64,000 bases of DNA. It comes from Actinosynnema sp. ALI-1.44. Lineage in GTDB: Bacteria; Actinomycetota; Actinomycetes; Mycobacteriales; Pseudonocardiaceae. Below the pieces are notes generated by a model. The model was not told the origin of the DNA. It did not search any database and saw only the letters and a list, made by a program, of their open reading frames with translations. Shown here piece by piece: positions 18,487 to 27,209 of this stretch. Location: NCBI RefSeq assembly GCF_001984155.1, contig NZ_MTQO01000028.1, forward strand, positions 40,644-104,643. Reading direction: 5' to 3'. Made by a program: the position numbers and the translations under genes. The stretch's first letter is position 1. The number at the start of each line of letters is the position of its first letter.

Positions 18487-18500
18487 GGGAGCGCTCTCCC
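18487..18500. promoter_or_regulatory. LacI-family-like operator upstream of the sugar dehydrogenase-ThuA operon
   Basis: GGGAGCGCTCTCCC contains the perfect 8-bp palindrome GAGCGCTC at 18489-18496. This matches the core of LacI-family operators known in actinobacteria, such as the CebR site GGGAGCGCTCCC. It lies about 90 bp upstream of the GTG at 18397 in the 288-bp divergent region shared with the diguanylate cyclase. Sugar-responsive repression is inferred. Confidence 0.55.
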
Positions 18501-18685
18501 GGGCCTGAGTGTGACGCCGGTTACTCTCCCCTGTCAACGACCGGTTTCCATTGCGAGCACAGGACTTTGAATAGTTCAAGAACTAAACGAATAAGGGGGT
18601 CAGATCCGGTTGGCCCGGTACCGGGTTGTTCGGAGAGTGGCTAGCTCGATACGCTGTGGTGATATCCACGCTCAGGGGAGGGCAA

Positions 18686-19939
18686 GTGGATACATCACGA
18701 GATTGCAGGGGTGCCCGGCTACGCACCGCACCGCGCGGTGTCATGCCGTACTACCTGACGCTCGAACTCGCCGCGGTCGTCCTGCCTTGGCTGCTGCCAG
18801 GACGTGCTTCGACAGCACAGGACTGGACATGGTTCGCGGTGCTGCTGGCCACGGCCGTGGCACAGGCCGAGCTGTCCGCCCAGGTCGAACGGATGCGGCG
18901 GTTCTTCGCCAGCTACCCGCACGTGAACATGACGTCGGTCTGGCTGTTCGCCGCGGCGTTGTTGCTCCCGGTGCACCTGGCTTGCGTGTTGGCCGTGCTG
19001 CTGTACGCGCACCTGTGGTTCCGGGTATGGCGAACGGTGCCGCGCGTCCACCTCTACCGGGTGGTGTGCTCGGCCGCCACCGTGGTCCTGACCGTCATCG
19101 CCACTGCCCACGCCGCGTTGTCGCTGCCGTTCGGGCTGCTGTCGATCGTCGTCGGCGGTTTGACGTTCATGGTCGTCAACACCGGGTTGGTCGCGATCGG
19201 TTTCCGGCTGCACCACCCATCCAGAACAGTCGTCCAGCTGACCGGGGCGTGGGCCGAGAACGTCCTCGACGCCACGACGCTGTGCCTCGGCGGGATCACC
19301 GCCGTGCTGCTCATCGAGCACCCGGCCATGATCGCCCTGATGCTGCTGCCCGTGGTGCTGCTGCCACGCGGTGAACTCGGGCGGGAACTGCAACTGGTCT
19401 CCGAGCACGACCACAAAACCGGTGTGCTGACTGTCGGCGAATGGCACAAGCGCGCGGAAACCGAACTCGCGCGGGCCGAGAACCCCTGCGGTGTCCTGAT
19501 GATCGACGTGGACCACTTCAAGCGGATCAACGACACGTACGGCCACCTCACCGGGGACGCCGTGCTGTCCGCCGTCGCCGGTACCGTCACCAGAGAGGTG
19601 CGCAGCTACGACCTTGTCGGCCGGTTCGGCGGCGAGGAGTTCGTGGTGCTGATGCCCCTGGCCTCGCCGAGGCACTCCACCGACGTGGCCGAACGCGTCC
19701 GGCACGCGGTGGAACAGCTGGAGGTCGCGCACTCCGGCACGGTCGTGAAAGGCATCACCGTGTCCATCGGCGTCGCCGTGCACCCGCACGCGGGCTCGAG
19801 CCTCGAACACGTCCTCGCCGTGGCGGACAAGGCCATGTACCGCGCGAAGAACCGGGGACGCAACCAGGTCTGCACCGCGCTCAGAGAGCCAGGCGATCAG
19901 GGTCCCAGCCGAGGGTGGGCGGCAGCGCCCCCTCCATGA
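18686..19939 (+). CDS. Membrane diguanylate cyclase (GGDEF)
   Basis: 417 residues from GTG 18686, chosen for the strong GGGGAGGG just upstream; a TTG at 18626 lacks such a site. About six transmembrane helices occupy ~20-215 (for example [14 protein letters not shown] and [25 protein letters not shown] in part). A GGDEF domain fills ~240-400 with intact GRFGGEEF, the metal-binding [12 protein letters not shown], and the inhibitory I-site RSYD placed exactly five residues before GGEEF. It should make cyclic-di-GMP at the membrane with product feedback. The last 59 bases overlap the convergent ogt locus. Confidence 0.93.
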   Translation: MDTSRDCRGARLRTAPRGVMPYYLTLELAAVVLPWLLPGRASTAQDWTWFAVLLATAVAQAELSAQVERMRRFFASYPHVNMTSVWLFAAALLLPVHLACVLAVLLYAHLWFRVWRTVPRVHLYRVVCSAATVVLTVIATAHAALSLPFGLLSIVVGGLTFMVVNTGLVAIGFRLHHPSRTVVQLTGAWAENVLDATTLCLGGITAVLLIEHPAMIALMLLPVVLLPRGELGRELQLVSEHDHKTGVLTVGEWHKRAETELARAENPCGVLMIDVDHFKRINDTYGHLTGDAVLSAVAGTVTREVRSYDLVGRFGGEEFVVLMPLASPRHSTDVAERVRHAVEQLEVAHSGTVVKGITVSIGVAVHPHAGSSLEHVLAVADKAMYRAKNRGRNQVCTALREPGDQGPSRGWAAAPPP

Positions 19940-20404
19940 TCAGCAGCCATTGCTTGACCGCGAGGCCGTCCCCGCCCGTGCCACCGCTGTAGCCGCCGAG
20001 ACCGCCGGAGGCCACCACCCGGTGGCACGGCACGACGATCGGGACCGGATTCGAGCCCATGATCGAGCCGATCCCCGTGCCGGTACCCGATCGCCGCTTC
20101 GGGAGGCGAGTTCGCCGTAGGTGACGGACTCGCCGTAGTCCACTGTGGAGTAGAGGGTGTCCAGCACGTCCCGCTGCGCCGGACCCGTCCGCCGCCAGTC
20201 GATCGGCACGTCGAAACTCCTGCGGGCGCCGCGGAAGTACTCGGCCAGCTGGGCGAGCACCGGTGCGACCCGGCCGGGGTCGTCGACGGCGGGCAACGCG
20301 ATTCTCGTGCGCCCCCAGCTCACATCGGCGAGCCCCACGTCGGTCACCGCGATGTGCAGCGCGCCGACAGGTGTTTCGAGCCACCCCACGGCGACGTCGG
20401 TCAA
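19881..20404 (-). pseudogene. ogt: Frameshifted methylated-DNA-protein-cysteine methyltransferase (ogt)
   Basis: The first part, from ATG 20404, gives an Ogt N-terminal domain and the DNA-binding [15 protein letters not shown]. Close to 20073-20076, in a CCCC run (GGGG on the coding strand), the frame must shift by one base to continue as [20 protein letters not shown], which carries the active-site Cys (PCHR), and then to end at the TGA at 19881. Without the shift the protein loses the catalytic motif. Rejoined, the product would be about 174 residues, normal for Ogt, a suicide enzyme that removes O6-alkylguanine. Either a real 1-bp loss or a homopolymer sequencing error explains it. Confidence 0.85.
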
Positions 20405-20429
20405 GTCCGGTCCCCCTCGATCGTCCGTG

Positions 20430-20607
20430 TCACGCGGAATCGCGTGGCACCAGGCAGAAGACGTGGCCCTCCGGGTCGCGCAGCACGGTCCAGTCCGCGC
20501 CGCCCGGCTGGAAGTCCGGCTTCGTCACCCCGCGTCCACGAGCTCCTGCACCGCCGTGCCGCCGGTGTCGCGCTGTCGATCACGACCGTTGTCAACGTCC
20601 TGCTCAT
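20430..20607 (-). pseudogene. Remnant of a VOC/glyoxalase-like domain gene
   Basis: The start MSRTLTTVVIDSATP resembles the opening of small VOC (glyoxalase/bleomycin-resistance-fold) proteins. Further on, in other frames, come TAVQELVDAG and then KPDFQPGGADWTVLRDPEG and HVFCLVPRDSA, the normal C-terminal end of such proteins, finishing at a TGA at 20430. The middle (about 70 residues) is missing and at least two frame changes are needed, so this is an internally deleted relic. Its ATG overlaps the AraC stop (ATGA), which suggests it was once a translationally coupled partner of that regulator. Confidence 0.7.
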
Positions 20608-21404
20608 ACCGTGCAGTCTTGGGCAGTGGCCTTCGCCGGTCTTGAAGATCCTTGCAGCAACGCCCGCAGCGCACCCGGTGTCCGGCCGACCTGCGTTCTG
20701 ACCACGCGGGACAGGTGCGCCTGGTCGGCGTAGCCCAGTTCGACCGCGAGAGCGGCGAGATCCCTTTCCCCACCGGCGATCCTGTCGATCGCCTTGCCGA
20801 CTCTGACCCGGTTGCGGTACTGCGTCACCGTGACGCCGAGCTCACGCGGGAACGCCCGGCTCAGCCGGTACGGCGAGACGCCGAGCCGATCGGCCAACGG
20901 CAGCAACCCACCGGGGTCCTCGGCCAGGATCGCCGCGCGGGCGGCCGCGAGCATCGCCCCGTCCCGTGCCCCGGCCAGTACCGGCGCGCGACTCGCCGCC
21001 ACGAGCAACCCGAGCAACTCGTCCGCTACCGCGTAGCCGACATCCCCGCCACGGACCGCTGCCAGCAAACGACTGTGCGCCAGGTCCACTCGCGCGTCGA
21101 CGTACAACGCCGGGCCCGCCGCGCCGCGCCACAACTCCGGGGCGACCTCGACCGACGTGCACACGTCGCCGCCCGCCGGGTGGGAGAACCGTTCCTCCAC
21201 ACCGGGAGCGCTGACATACCCGACCGTCGCGTCCACGTCGACCACACGCCCGTCCGCCGACCAGCGGAACCGGCCGCGCCGGGCCAGCACGAAGCCGAAC
21301 CCGTCCCTGGGCTCGGGCCCGGACCAGCCGGTGTGGTCATCCCGGCAGGTCACGGCGAGGATCCTGAACCCACCGTGCCGCGCCAGCACTGTCGTCGTCC
21401 GCAC
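20604..21404 (-). CDS. AraC-family transcriptional regulator
   Basis: 266 residues from GTG 21404. The N-terminal half is a cupin-type AraC ligand domain (GFGFVLARRGRFRW and YVSAPGVEERFSHPAGGD). The C-terminal ~100 residues hold two HTH motifs (LADRLGVSPYRLSRAFPRELG and LAALAVELGYADQAHLSRVVRTQVGRTPGALR). It probably controlled the overlapping VOC gene, which is now decayed, so its present target is unclear. Confidence 0.92.
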   Translation of the reverse strand: MRTTTVLARHGGFRILAVTCRDDHTGWSGPEPRDGFGFVLARRGRFRWSADGRVVDVDATVGYVSAPGVEERFSHPAGGDVCTSVEVAPELWRGAAGPALYVDARVDLAHSRLLAAVRGGDVGYAVADELLGLLVAASRAPVLAGARDGAMLAAARAAILAEDPGGLLPLADRLGVSPYRLSRAFPRELGVTVTQYRNRVRVGKAIDRIAGGERDLAALAVELGYADQAHLSRVVRTQVGRTPGALRALLQGSSRPAKATAQDCTV

Positions 21405-21453
21405 ACGGGCAACGCTAGACCGGGGGTCTGACAGTTTCCCCGGTTGCCGGACC

Positions 21454-21645
21454 TCAACTGCCGGACTGGGCCCGTTTCTTGGCGGCGTCGCTGACGCTGC
21501 CCGCGACCACGACCACCGCGCCGACCGGGAGGAACACCCACCACATGCCGAGGAAGATCGTCAGCAGGATCGCGCCGGGGATGCCGAGGATGAACGCGAC
21601 CCCGGCGATGGCGTCCATCGCCGCGGTCGTCGGGGTCTCCGCCAC
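21454..21645 (-). CDS. Small two-helix membrane protein, unknown
   Basis: 63 residues from GTG 21645. Two hydrophobic segments (IAGVAFILGIPGAILLTIFL and WWVFLPVGAVVVVAGSV) are joined by a short turn, with a basic C-terminus (AAKKRAQSGS). Codon use has the G/C third-position bias of the neighbours, which supports a real gene, but the ribosome site is weak. I recognise no family. Confidence 0.6.
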   Translation of the reverse strand: MAETPTTAAMDAIAGVAFILGIPGAILLTIFLGMWWVFLPVGAVVVVAGSVSDAAKKRAQSGS

Positions 21646-21964
21646 GCCCTTGCCGGTCGGCCTGCTGACCAGTTGGCCGATCAGACGCGGATCAGGCAGC
21701 GCGCGGGTGGCTTGGCACGTCAGGGCGGCCGCACCGCACAGTCCTTTGTGGATGAAGGATTGTCGCGTCCCGGAACCACTAGGTGTTCCGCGCCATACCT
21801 AGGTCTTATTCGTCATGGCCGCGATGCGGGCGTGGACATACCTTGATCACAGCCGATGCAAACGTGTGCGAAGAGGGGGACCCGAGTGGCCGGGCTGAAG
21901 GCGACCGCCACGCCCGCCTTCAGCCCGACCTCCTACGGTCGGCGAGCCGAATCCCGGCCCACCG
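21646..21964. other. Intergenic region with a 12-bp stem-loop, no gene seen
   Basis: A 319-bp gap. It contains the perfect inverted repeat GGGCTGAAGGCG (21892-21903) / CGCCTTCAGCCC (21915-21926) around an 11-nt loop. This lies 39 bases beyond the stop of the HesB-like gene on the minus strand, so it is most likely that gene's terminator. The surrounding bases (CCCGAGTGGCC before, GAGCCGAATCCCGGCC after) look superficially like parts of a class II tRNA, but no tRNA can be folded from them. The rest shows no supportable feature. Confidence 0.5.
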
Positions 21965-22264
21965 TCAGACCCCTTGCGGGGCCAGGGCGAACGCGATCTC
22001 GCCCTCGTTGTTCTGCTGCACGTCGAGCACCTTGTCGTCAAGGAACTCGGCGGCCGCGTGCTCCAGGTACACGCTGGCGCCGTTGTCGGCGGTGACGACC
22101 TTGTCGCCCTGTTCGGGCTGCTTGGTCACCGCGAGCGCCAGCTGCGCGCCGGCGTCGTCGCTGGACCGCAGGCTGAACCGGAGCCCGCCTTCGGCTTCCT
22201 GCTGGCCGTTCTGGCTGGTCAGCGCTCCGATCGCCTGCGCGGCGGCATCTGTGACAGCGAGCAT
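21965..22264 (-). CDS. HesB/IscA-like (Fe-S biogenesis domain) protein lacking cysteines
   Basis: 99 residues from ATG 22264, preceded by GGGAGGAG; an ATG further up is too early. The layout (MLAVTDAAAQAIGAL, then GLRFSLRSSDD, LALAVTKQPEQGDKVV, VYLEHAAAEFLDDKVLDV and a C-terminal beta strand) follows the A-type Fe-S carrier/HesB fold. There is no cysteine anywhere, so the CxnCxC ligands of IscA are absent and it cannot hold a cluster in the usual way. The function is therefore open. It stands alone between the SpoIIE gene and a stem-loop. Confidence 0.75.
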   Translation of the reverse strand: MLAVTDAAAQAIGALTSQNGQQEAEGGLRFSLRSSDDAGAQLALAVTKQPEQGDKVVTADNGASVYLEHAAAEFLDDKVLDVQQNNEGEIAFALAPQGV

Positions 22265-22343
22265 TTCCGCTCCTCCCGGTTTGGTGTGTCTCGCGTGCCC
22301 CAACCTATGGGCTGTGGCCGAGCTCCGCAGATCAGTACCGGGA

Positions 22344-24233
22344 TCAGGCGTGTGACCGCACGTCCAGCAGCATGTCGACGCCGCTGATGGACAGCACGTT
22401 GCCCGCCGGACTGCTCGGCGCGGCGACCACGCGCAACAGACGGCCCGCGTCCCCGAGCCGTCTGCCCTGCTCGGTGAGGACGCGCAGGCCCGCGCTGCCG
22501 AGCGCGGTCACGTCGTCCAGCACGAGCGTGATCGGCAAACGACTGCCACCCCGCGCGGCCTCGAGCAGCGCGCTGCGCAACCGGGCCGCCGAACTGCCGT
22601 CGAGCGCGCCGGACACCGTCAGCCACAACGAGTCCGGCAACGACATGCGATCGATGTGCAGATCGTCGGCTTCCTCGTCACGAGCGGGCGCCACCCGGGT
22701 CGCGCCGGTCCGCACCGGGCGGCGCACCAGCTTGGACATCTCCACCACGGTCCCCTTCGACGTGGTGGACAGCCGCATCTGGTCCATGGACTCGCGCATC
22801 ATCAGCATGCCCCGGCCGCGGAAACCCGGTTCGGCGTCCGGCTTCTTCCACGCGCCGGTGTCGGCCACCCGGACGTGCAGTCTGCCGACCTCGTCGAGCG
22901 AGGCCTCGATGTGCACCAACCCACCGGGGTCGGTGTACGCGTGCTCGATGCTGTTGGTCACGGCCTCGATCACGCTCAGCTCGACCGCGACCAGGTCGTC
23001 CTCCATCAGCCGCAGGTCACCCAGCCACCCGCCGAGGCCCCGGCGGACCTCGGTGAGCTTCTGCGGCAACGCGGGCACCGCCATCATCAGCGGCTCCACG
23101 ACCGGCAGCAGCACGGTCACCGCGAGCAGGCTCGCGTCGTCGTGCGGCGCGTGGCCTTCCTCGATCAGACGCATGCCGCCCTGGCAGATCCGGTCGGCGA
23201 GCGACCGCTGGCCGGTCCCGTTGACCCGCACGACCTGCGCGGAGCACGCGGCGAGCTCACCGATGCCTTCCACGATCGTGCGGCCGGGGCGTTCCACCGC
23301 GCCGTCGGAGTACAGCACGATCGTCTCCCCCGGCCACATCATGTCCTCGGCGAACATGAACTCGCCGTCGCCGAACGCCAGCGGCGGGCCGCTGGGCTGC
23401 GGAAGCACTCGCGTCTCCCCGTTCGCGCTGACCACGAGAGGCGGCGGGTGGCCGCGCGTGCAGTACTCCAGCGAACCGCTCTGCCGGTCGAGAACCGCGA
23501 CGCACACCGTCGTGCCCCGCGCCTCCGGGGCGCTGCGCGCGAACGTGTCCAGCGCGTTCACCACGTCCCTGAGCTCGGCGCCGAGCAGCATCCGCTCGGC
23601 CACGATCGCCCTAAGCTGGCCCATGATCGCCGAGGCCCTCGGGCCGTGCCCGACGACGTCGCCGACGATCAGGCCGAGCCGCCTGCCCGGCATCGGGACC
23701 ACCTCGAACCAGTCGCCGCCCGCCGCGTCGTTGGCGCCCGCGGGCAGGTACGCCGCGGCCATGCTGATCTCCGGCAACACCGGCAACCCGTGCGGCAGGA
23801 CCGCGAGTTGCAGGTCGAGCGCGACCTCGTGTTCGTCACGGCGAAAAGGCGGCGGCTGGTCGGACAGCACCACGACCTGCGCGATCAACCCGGTCACGAC
23901 GTCGTAGCCGTCGATCACCGGACGCACGGTCACCAGCGCGTCCGGTTCCTGCACCGAGAGCGTCCTGGCCTCCCGGTAGACCTCGTCGAGCATGTCGAGC
24001 AGCCTGGTGCCCGGCAGGGCCTTGCCCGCCAGCCTGATCGGCATCCCGATCAGGTCGAGGTCGCCGACACTCGCCCGAGCGGCCCGATTGGCGGCGACCA
24101 CGATGTGTTCTGGCCCTTCGAGCAGCCACACCACAGCCGGCAGATGCTCAAAGGCGCGAGCCACATCGGCCGGATCGCCCCCGATCGCACGTCCCACGAG
24201 AGGATCACTCCCTCTTGCCTGGGCGATGCCCAC
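22344..24233 (-). CDS. PAS-SpoIIE phosphatase-RsbW-like kinase-STAS multidomain regulator
   Basis: 629 residues. A PAS-like domain (~25-130) is followed by a PP2C/SpoIIE phosphatase (~150-375) with metal-binding motifs AAGGDWFEV, VGDVVGHGPRAS and APHDDASLLAV. Next is a HATPase_c/RsbW-like anti-sigma kinase domain (~385-510: VEAVTNSIEHAY is approximated by VIEAVTNSIEHAYTDP, and GFRGRGMLMM), and a C-terminal STAS domain (~530-629: LDDVTALGSAGLRVL). All elements of a partner-switching module sit in one chain. In the STAS signature the usual phosphorylatable Ser (DSSG) is Ala (GSAG), so the domain may be a fixed antagonist. It is soluble. No sigma-B-type gene is adjacent. Confidence 0.93.
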   Translation of the reverse strand: MGIAQARGSDPLVGRAIGGDPADVARAFEHLPAVVWLLEGPEHIVVAANRAARASVGDLDLIGMPIRLAGKALPGTRLLDMLDEVYREARTLSVQEPDALVTVRPVIDGYDVVTGLIAQVVVLSDQPPPFRRDEHEVALDLQLAVLPHGLPVLPEISMAAAYLPAGANDAAGGDWFEVVPMPGRRLGLIVGDVVGHGPRASAIMGQLRAIVAERMLLGAELRDVVNALDTFARSAPEARGTTVCVAVLDRQSGSLEYCTRGHPPPLVVSANGETRVLPQPSGPPLAFGDGEFMFAEDMMWPGETIVLYSDGAVERPGRTIVEGIGELAACSAQVVRVNGTGQRSLADRICQGGMRLIEEGHAPHDDASLLAVTVLLPVVEPLMMAVPALPQKLTEVRRGLGGWLGDLRLMEDDLVAVELSVIEAVTNSIEHAYTDPGGLVHIEASLDEVGRLHVRVADTGAWKKPDAEPGFRGRGMLMMRESMDQMRLSTTSKGTVVEMSKLVRRPVRTGATRVAPARDEEADDLHIDRMSLPDSLWLTVSGALDGSSAARLRSALLEAARGGSRLPITLVLDDVTALGSAGLRVLTEQGRRLGDAGRLLRVVAAPSSPAGNVLSISGVDMLLDVRSHA

Positions 24234-24309
24234 GCCCCAGGGCGGACTACCCCATCGTCGGGTGCGCTAAACCTGTACTGCCCCACGGCTTTTGACCGCC
24301 TGACAGCAC

Positions 24310-24337
24310 GGCGCCCCGGTCGCTCGACCGGGGCGCC
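24310..24337. terminator. GC-rich stem-loop terminator
   Basis: Arms GGCGCCCCGGTCG (24310-24322) and CGACCGGGGCGCC (24325-24337) are a perfect 13-bp stem with a 2-nt spacer (the real loop opens to 4-6 nt). It starts 10 bases after the stop of the LVIVD-repeat gene on the minus strand, so it probably terminates that gene. Confidence 0.75.
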
Positions 24338-24346
24338 ACTGGACCA

Positions 24347-25741
24347 CTAGCGTGACAGCTTCAGCACGTCGACTCCACGCACGTTGTCGGCGACGAAGGC
24401 GTAGCCCTTGTGCCACGCCGGGTACCAGGACCGGCCGTCGGCCGGGCGGTGGTACGCGATCTGGCGCGGGTTGGTCGGGTCGCTGATGTCGAGGAAACGG
24501 GTGCCCTGCGCGTAGAACGATTGCACCAGGATCTTGCCGTCGACGTCGAAGTAGTGCGCCGAGCAGTCGCCGCTCGCCGGGTCGCTGCCCTCCTGGCCCG
24601 CCACGCTCCAGCTGCCGATGGTCTTGAGCCGGAACGGCTTGTCCGGCGTCGACCGCCAGCCCTCGCCGTTGTACGAGCCCTTCAGCGAAGCGATCACCAG
24701 CACGCCGTCACCGGCGCACCCGTCCAAGAAGATCTCCTCGGTCGCGTAGATCAGGTCGCCGGTGCGGCCCCAGCGCTCGTGGTCGCCGCCGTCCTTCTGG
24801 CGCCAGCCCACCGGGCGGTAGCTGTTGTGCATGAACCTCGACGGCGCCGCCAGCTCGTTGATGCCACCACCGGCGTACGGCACCGGATCGAGCGCTGTCG
24901 CCCGGCGGAACTTCCCGCTGACCGGGTCGCGGTGCCAGCCCTCGGTCCAGTAGCCGCGCACACCGCCACGGCCGGACGACCACGCGATGCCCATGGAGTC
25001 GACCTGGACGTCATGGGCGTAGTCGGTCTTGCCGTCGTTGCGGTACAGGTCGATCGGGGTGGGGAAGACCTTGGGTTTGCGCGGGTTGGACATGTCGGTC
25101 ACCCAGATCGGGCGACCGCCCCACTCGGCGGGCTGGTTCTCGGCCTTGGCCGGGCCGCCGGTCCAGACGTACCGGCAGTCGTTGACACAGCTCGTCGTGT
25201 GCCCCGCCGGGACCTGCACGTAGCTGATGATCTCCAGTTTGCCCGGGTGCCTGGCGTCCACGGTGTAGATGCCGGACTCGCCGGTCCGCGTGTTGCCACC
25301 GAAGGCACGGGGGTCACGGGCGAGGAAGACGAGCTTGCGCTTCTCGTCGACCTCCGTGTCCTCCCCCTGCCAGAATCCCGGCAGCTTGACCTCCCCGAGC
25401 AGCTTGGGCTTGCGCGGGTTGTCGACGTCATAGGACTTCAGGCCGAACGTGCCGGAGACGAACAGCACGTCTTTGCTGCCGTACTTCACGAACCGGAGCG
25501 AGGTGGCGCCGGCGGCGTCGGGCACGTTCGCCACGAGGTCGACGTTCTTGACCGCGCTCGACGCGGCAGGCGCCTCCGCCTTGGGTCCGGTATGTCCGGT
25601 GTGTGCGGCACTGGACGAGGTGCCGGGGTTGCCGAAAACCTCGTCACCGCAAGCTTGGGCGGGCACCGTGCTGACGAACATCAGCGCGACCGCGGACATT
25701 GCGACTGTGGAACCGAATAACACCCTACGCACCCGCGTCAC
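24347..25741 (-). CDS. Secreted LVIVD-repeat beta-propeller-like protein
   Basis: 464 residues from GTG 25741. Signal peptide ~1-30 (VAMSAVALMFVSTVPAQA). The body has repeated blade-like units with the pattern 'DVDNPRKPKLLGEV', 'VTDMSNPRKPKVFPT' and 'LDISDPTNPRQIAYH', the LVIVD-repeat signature, and keeps several Cys (CVNDC, GCAGDG, GDCSAHYF). Proteins of this type are extracellular and mostly without assigned activity; ligand binding is inferred from the propeller form. It diverges from the peptide-binding lipoprotein gene (72-bp gap). Confidence 0.85.
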   Translation of the reverse strand: MTRVRRVLFGSTVAMSAVALMFVSTVPAQACGDEVFGNPGTSSSAAHTGHTGPKAEAPAASSAVKNVDLVANVPDAAGATSLRFVKYGSKDVLFVSGTFGLKSYDVDNPRKPKLLGEVKLPGFWQGEDTEVDEKRKLVFLARDPRAFGGNTRTGESGIYTVDARHPGKLEIISYVQVPAGHTTSCVNDCRYVWTGGPAKAENQPAEWGGRPIWVTDMSNPRKPKVFPTPIDLYRNDGKTDYAHDVQVDSMGIAWSSGRGGVRGYWTEGWHRDPVSGKFRRATALDPVPYAGGGINELAAPSRFMHNSYRPVGWRQKDGGDHERWGRTGDLIYATEEIFLDGCAGDGVLVIASLKGSYNGEGWRSTPDKPFRLKTIGSWSVAGQEGSDPASGDCSAHYFDVDGKILVQSFYAQGTRFLDISDPTNPRQIAYHRPADGRSWYPAWHKGYAFVADNVRGVDVLKLSR

Positions 25742-25813
25742 ACTAGGCGCCTTACTCGATCGGGGACAACGGCCGTTCGTCGTTCACAGGACCTCATCTG
25801 CTAGGAACTTGCC

Positions 25814-27139
25814 ATGCGCGTCACCACGATCCTGCTCGCCGCGGCCCTGATGATCACCGGCTGTAGCAGCGGTCCCGACGCCGGTCCCAGGCCGGAACCA
25901 GGTGTGCTGACTGTCGGTGTCGGAGAGGTCGAAAACCTGCCGCGCAACCGGATGGTCGCCCACGCGCTGTACACCCCGCTGATCGACTACGACCCGGCGA
26001 CTGGCAAGATCACGCCACGCGCGGCCGAGTCGGCGACGAGCACCGACCAGATCACGTGGACGATCAAGCTGCGCCCAGGCCAGTACCACGACGGCACGAA
26101 GGTGACCGCGACCTCGTATGTGGACGCGTGGGCCGCGGTGGTCGAGAAACCGATCCCGTACAAGAACGCCGCCGCGGTCGACGATTCGACCATCCAGCTG
26201 GTCATGGAACGGCCCGCGAGCTACGTGCCCGCGTTCCTCGCCTCGGTGTGGGCTTTGCCCGTCCGGCCGGGCAAACCGCTGGACGGCAACGGCCCGTTCA
26301 AGCTCGGGCAGCCGTGGGACCAGCGGAAGGGCGGCCGCCTGATCCGGGCGAACCCGGTGGGCGCCAAGGCACAGCGGATCGACCTGAAGGTCTACCCCGA
26401 CCTCGCCGTCGCGTTCGACGAAGTCAAGGCGGGCAAGCTGGACCTGGTGGTCGACTTCCCCGGCAGCAGGCACGCCTCGATGCACCAGGACTTCCCCGCG
26501 CGCAACGTCGTCTGGCCGAAACCGGACGCCAGTTACCTCCTCTTCGGACCCGACATGCCGGATCCGGCCGCCAGGTACGCGATCGCGCTGTCGATCAACC
26601 GCAAGGCGGTGGCCGAGGGGCCGTTGGACAACCAGTACGACCCCGCGACCCGGCTGTTCACACCGGCCGTCGCGCCGGGTGAGCGGTCCGGCAGCTGCCG
26701 CGCCTGCACCTTCGACCAGGCCGCGGCCAAGAGCCTGCGCACCCAGGCCGACCTCGGCGCGGCGCGGTTCACGAACGGCGGCGACGGGGAACTGCGTGCC
26801 GTGACCGGGCAGGTCCAGGCCAACCTCGGGCTGAAGACCGACACCGGGCCCGCGGTGGCGTTGCACAGGGCGCACGGCGGCATCGACAGCCCGCATGAGC
26901 TGTTCGACGGGCTCGACCTGCCGTCGATCAGGCCTTTCCTGGACGCGGCCGCGGCGTCCGGCGACCCGGTCGTCCAGGCGGAGAACTACCGGCTGGTGGA
27001 GAACGAGGTCCTGCGCGAGCTGCCGCTCGTTCCACTGTGGACGAGGCACGGGCACGCGGTGTGGGCTGAGCGGGTGCGGGACGTGGTCGCGACGGCCGCG
27101 CACGACGTCGACCTGACCGCGATCACCCTGGGGTCCTGA
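25814..27139 (+). CDS. ABC transporter substrate-binding lipoprotein (SBP_bac_5, peptide/nickel type), no permease nearby
   Basis: 441 residues from ATG 25814 after AGGAA. Lipoprotein signal with lipobox MITGC (Cys ~17). The mature protein follows the DppA/OppA family: YTPLIDYDPATGKI, ITWTIKLRPGQYHDGTKVTA, YAIALSINRKAV and a C-terminal LPLVPLWTRHGHAVWAE. At 441 residues it is shorter than the usual ~520. No permease or ATPase gene is adjacent, so it either serves a transporter encoded elsewhere or has become a solo binding/sensing protein. Confidence 0.9.
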   Translation: MRVTTILLAAALMITGCSSGPDAGPRPEPGVLTVGVGEVENLPRNRMVAHALYTPLIDYDPATGKITPRAAESATSTDQITWTIKLRPGQYHDGTKVTATSYVDAWAAVVEKPIPYKNAAAVDDSTIQLVMERPASYVPAFLASVWALPVRPGKPLDGNGPFKLGQPWDQRKGGRLIRANPVGAKAQRIDLKVYPDLAVAFDEVKAGKLDLVVDFPGSRHASMHQDFPARNVVWPKPDASYLLFGPDMPDPAARYAIALSINRKAVAEGPLDNQYDPATRLFTPAVAPGERSGSCRACTFDQAAAKSLRTQADLGAARFTNGGDGELRAVTGQVQANLGLKTDTGPAVALHRAHGGIDSPHELFDGLDLPSIRPFLDAAAASGDPVVQAENYRLVENEVLRELPLVPLWTRHGHAVWAERVRDVVATAAHDVDLTAITLGS

Positions 27140-27209
27140 ATCCGGGTTCGTGCCGGAACCTCGCCGATCCGCCCAGGTCCAACCGCCGGAAACGCTACTG
27201 TGTAGTGGT

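Noticed and set aside
21860..21965. Possible class II tRNA
   Set aside because: The arms do not fold together: no acceptor stem pairs and the T-loop lacks TTCGA. The 12-bp hairpin is better read as a terminator.
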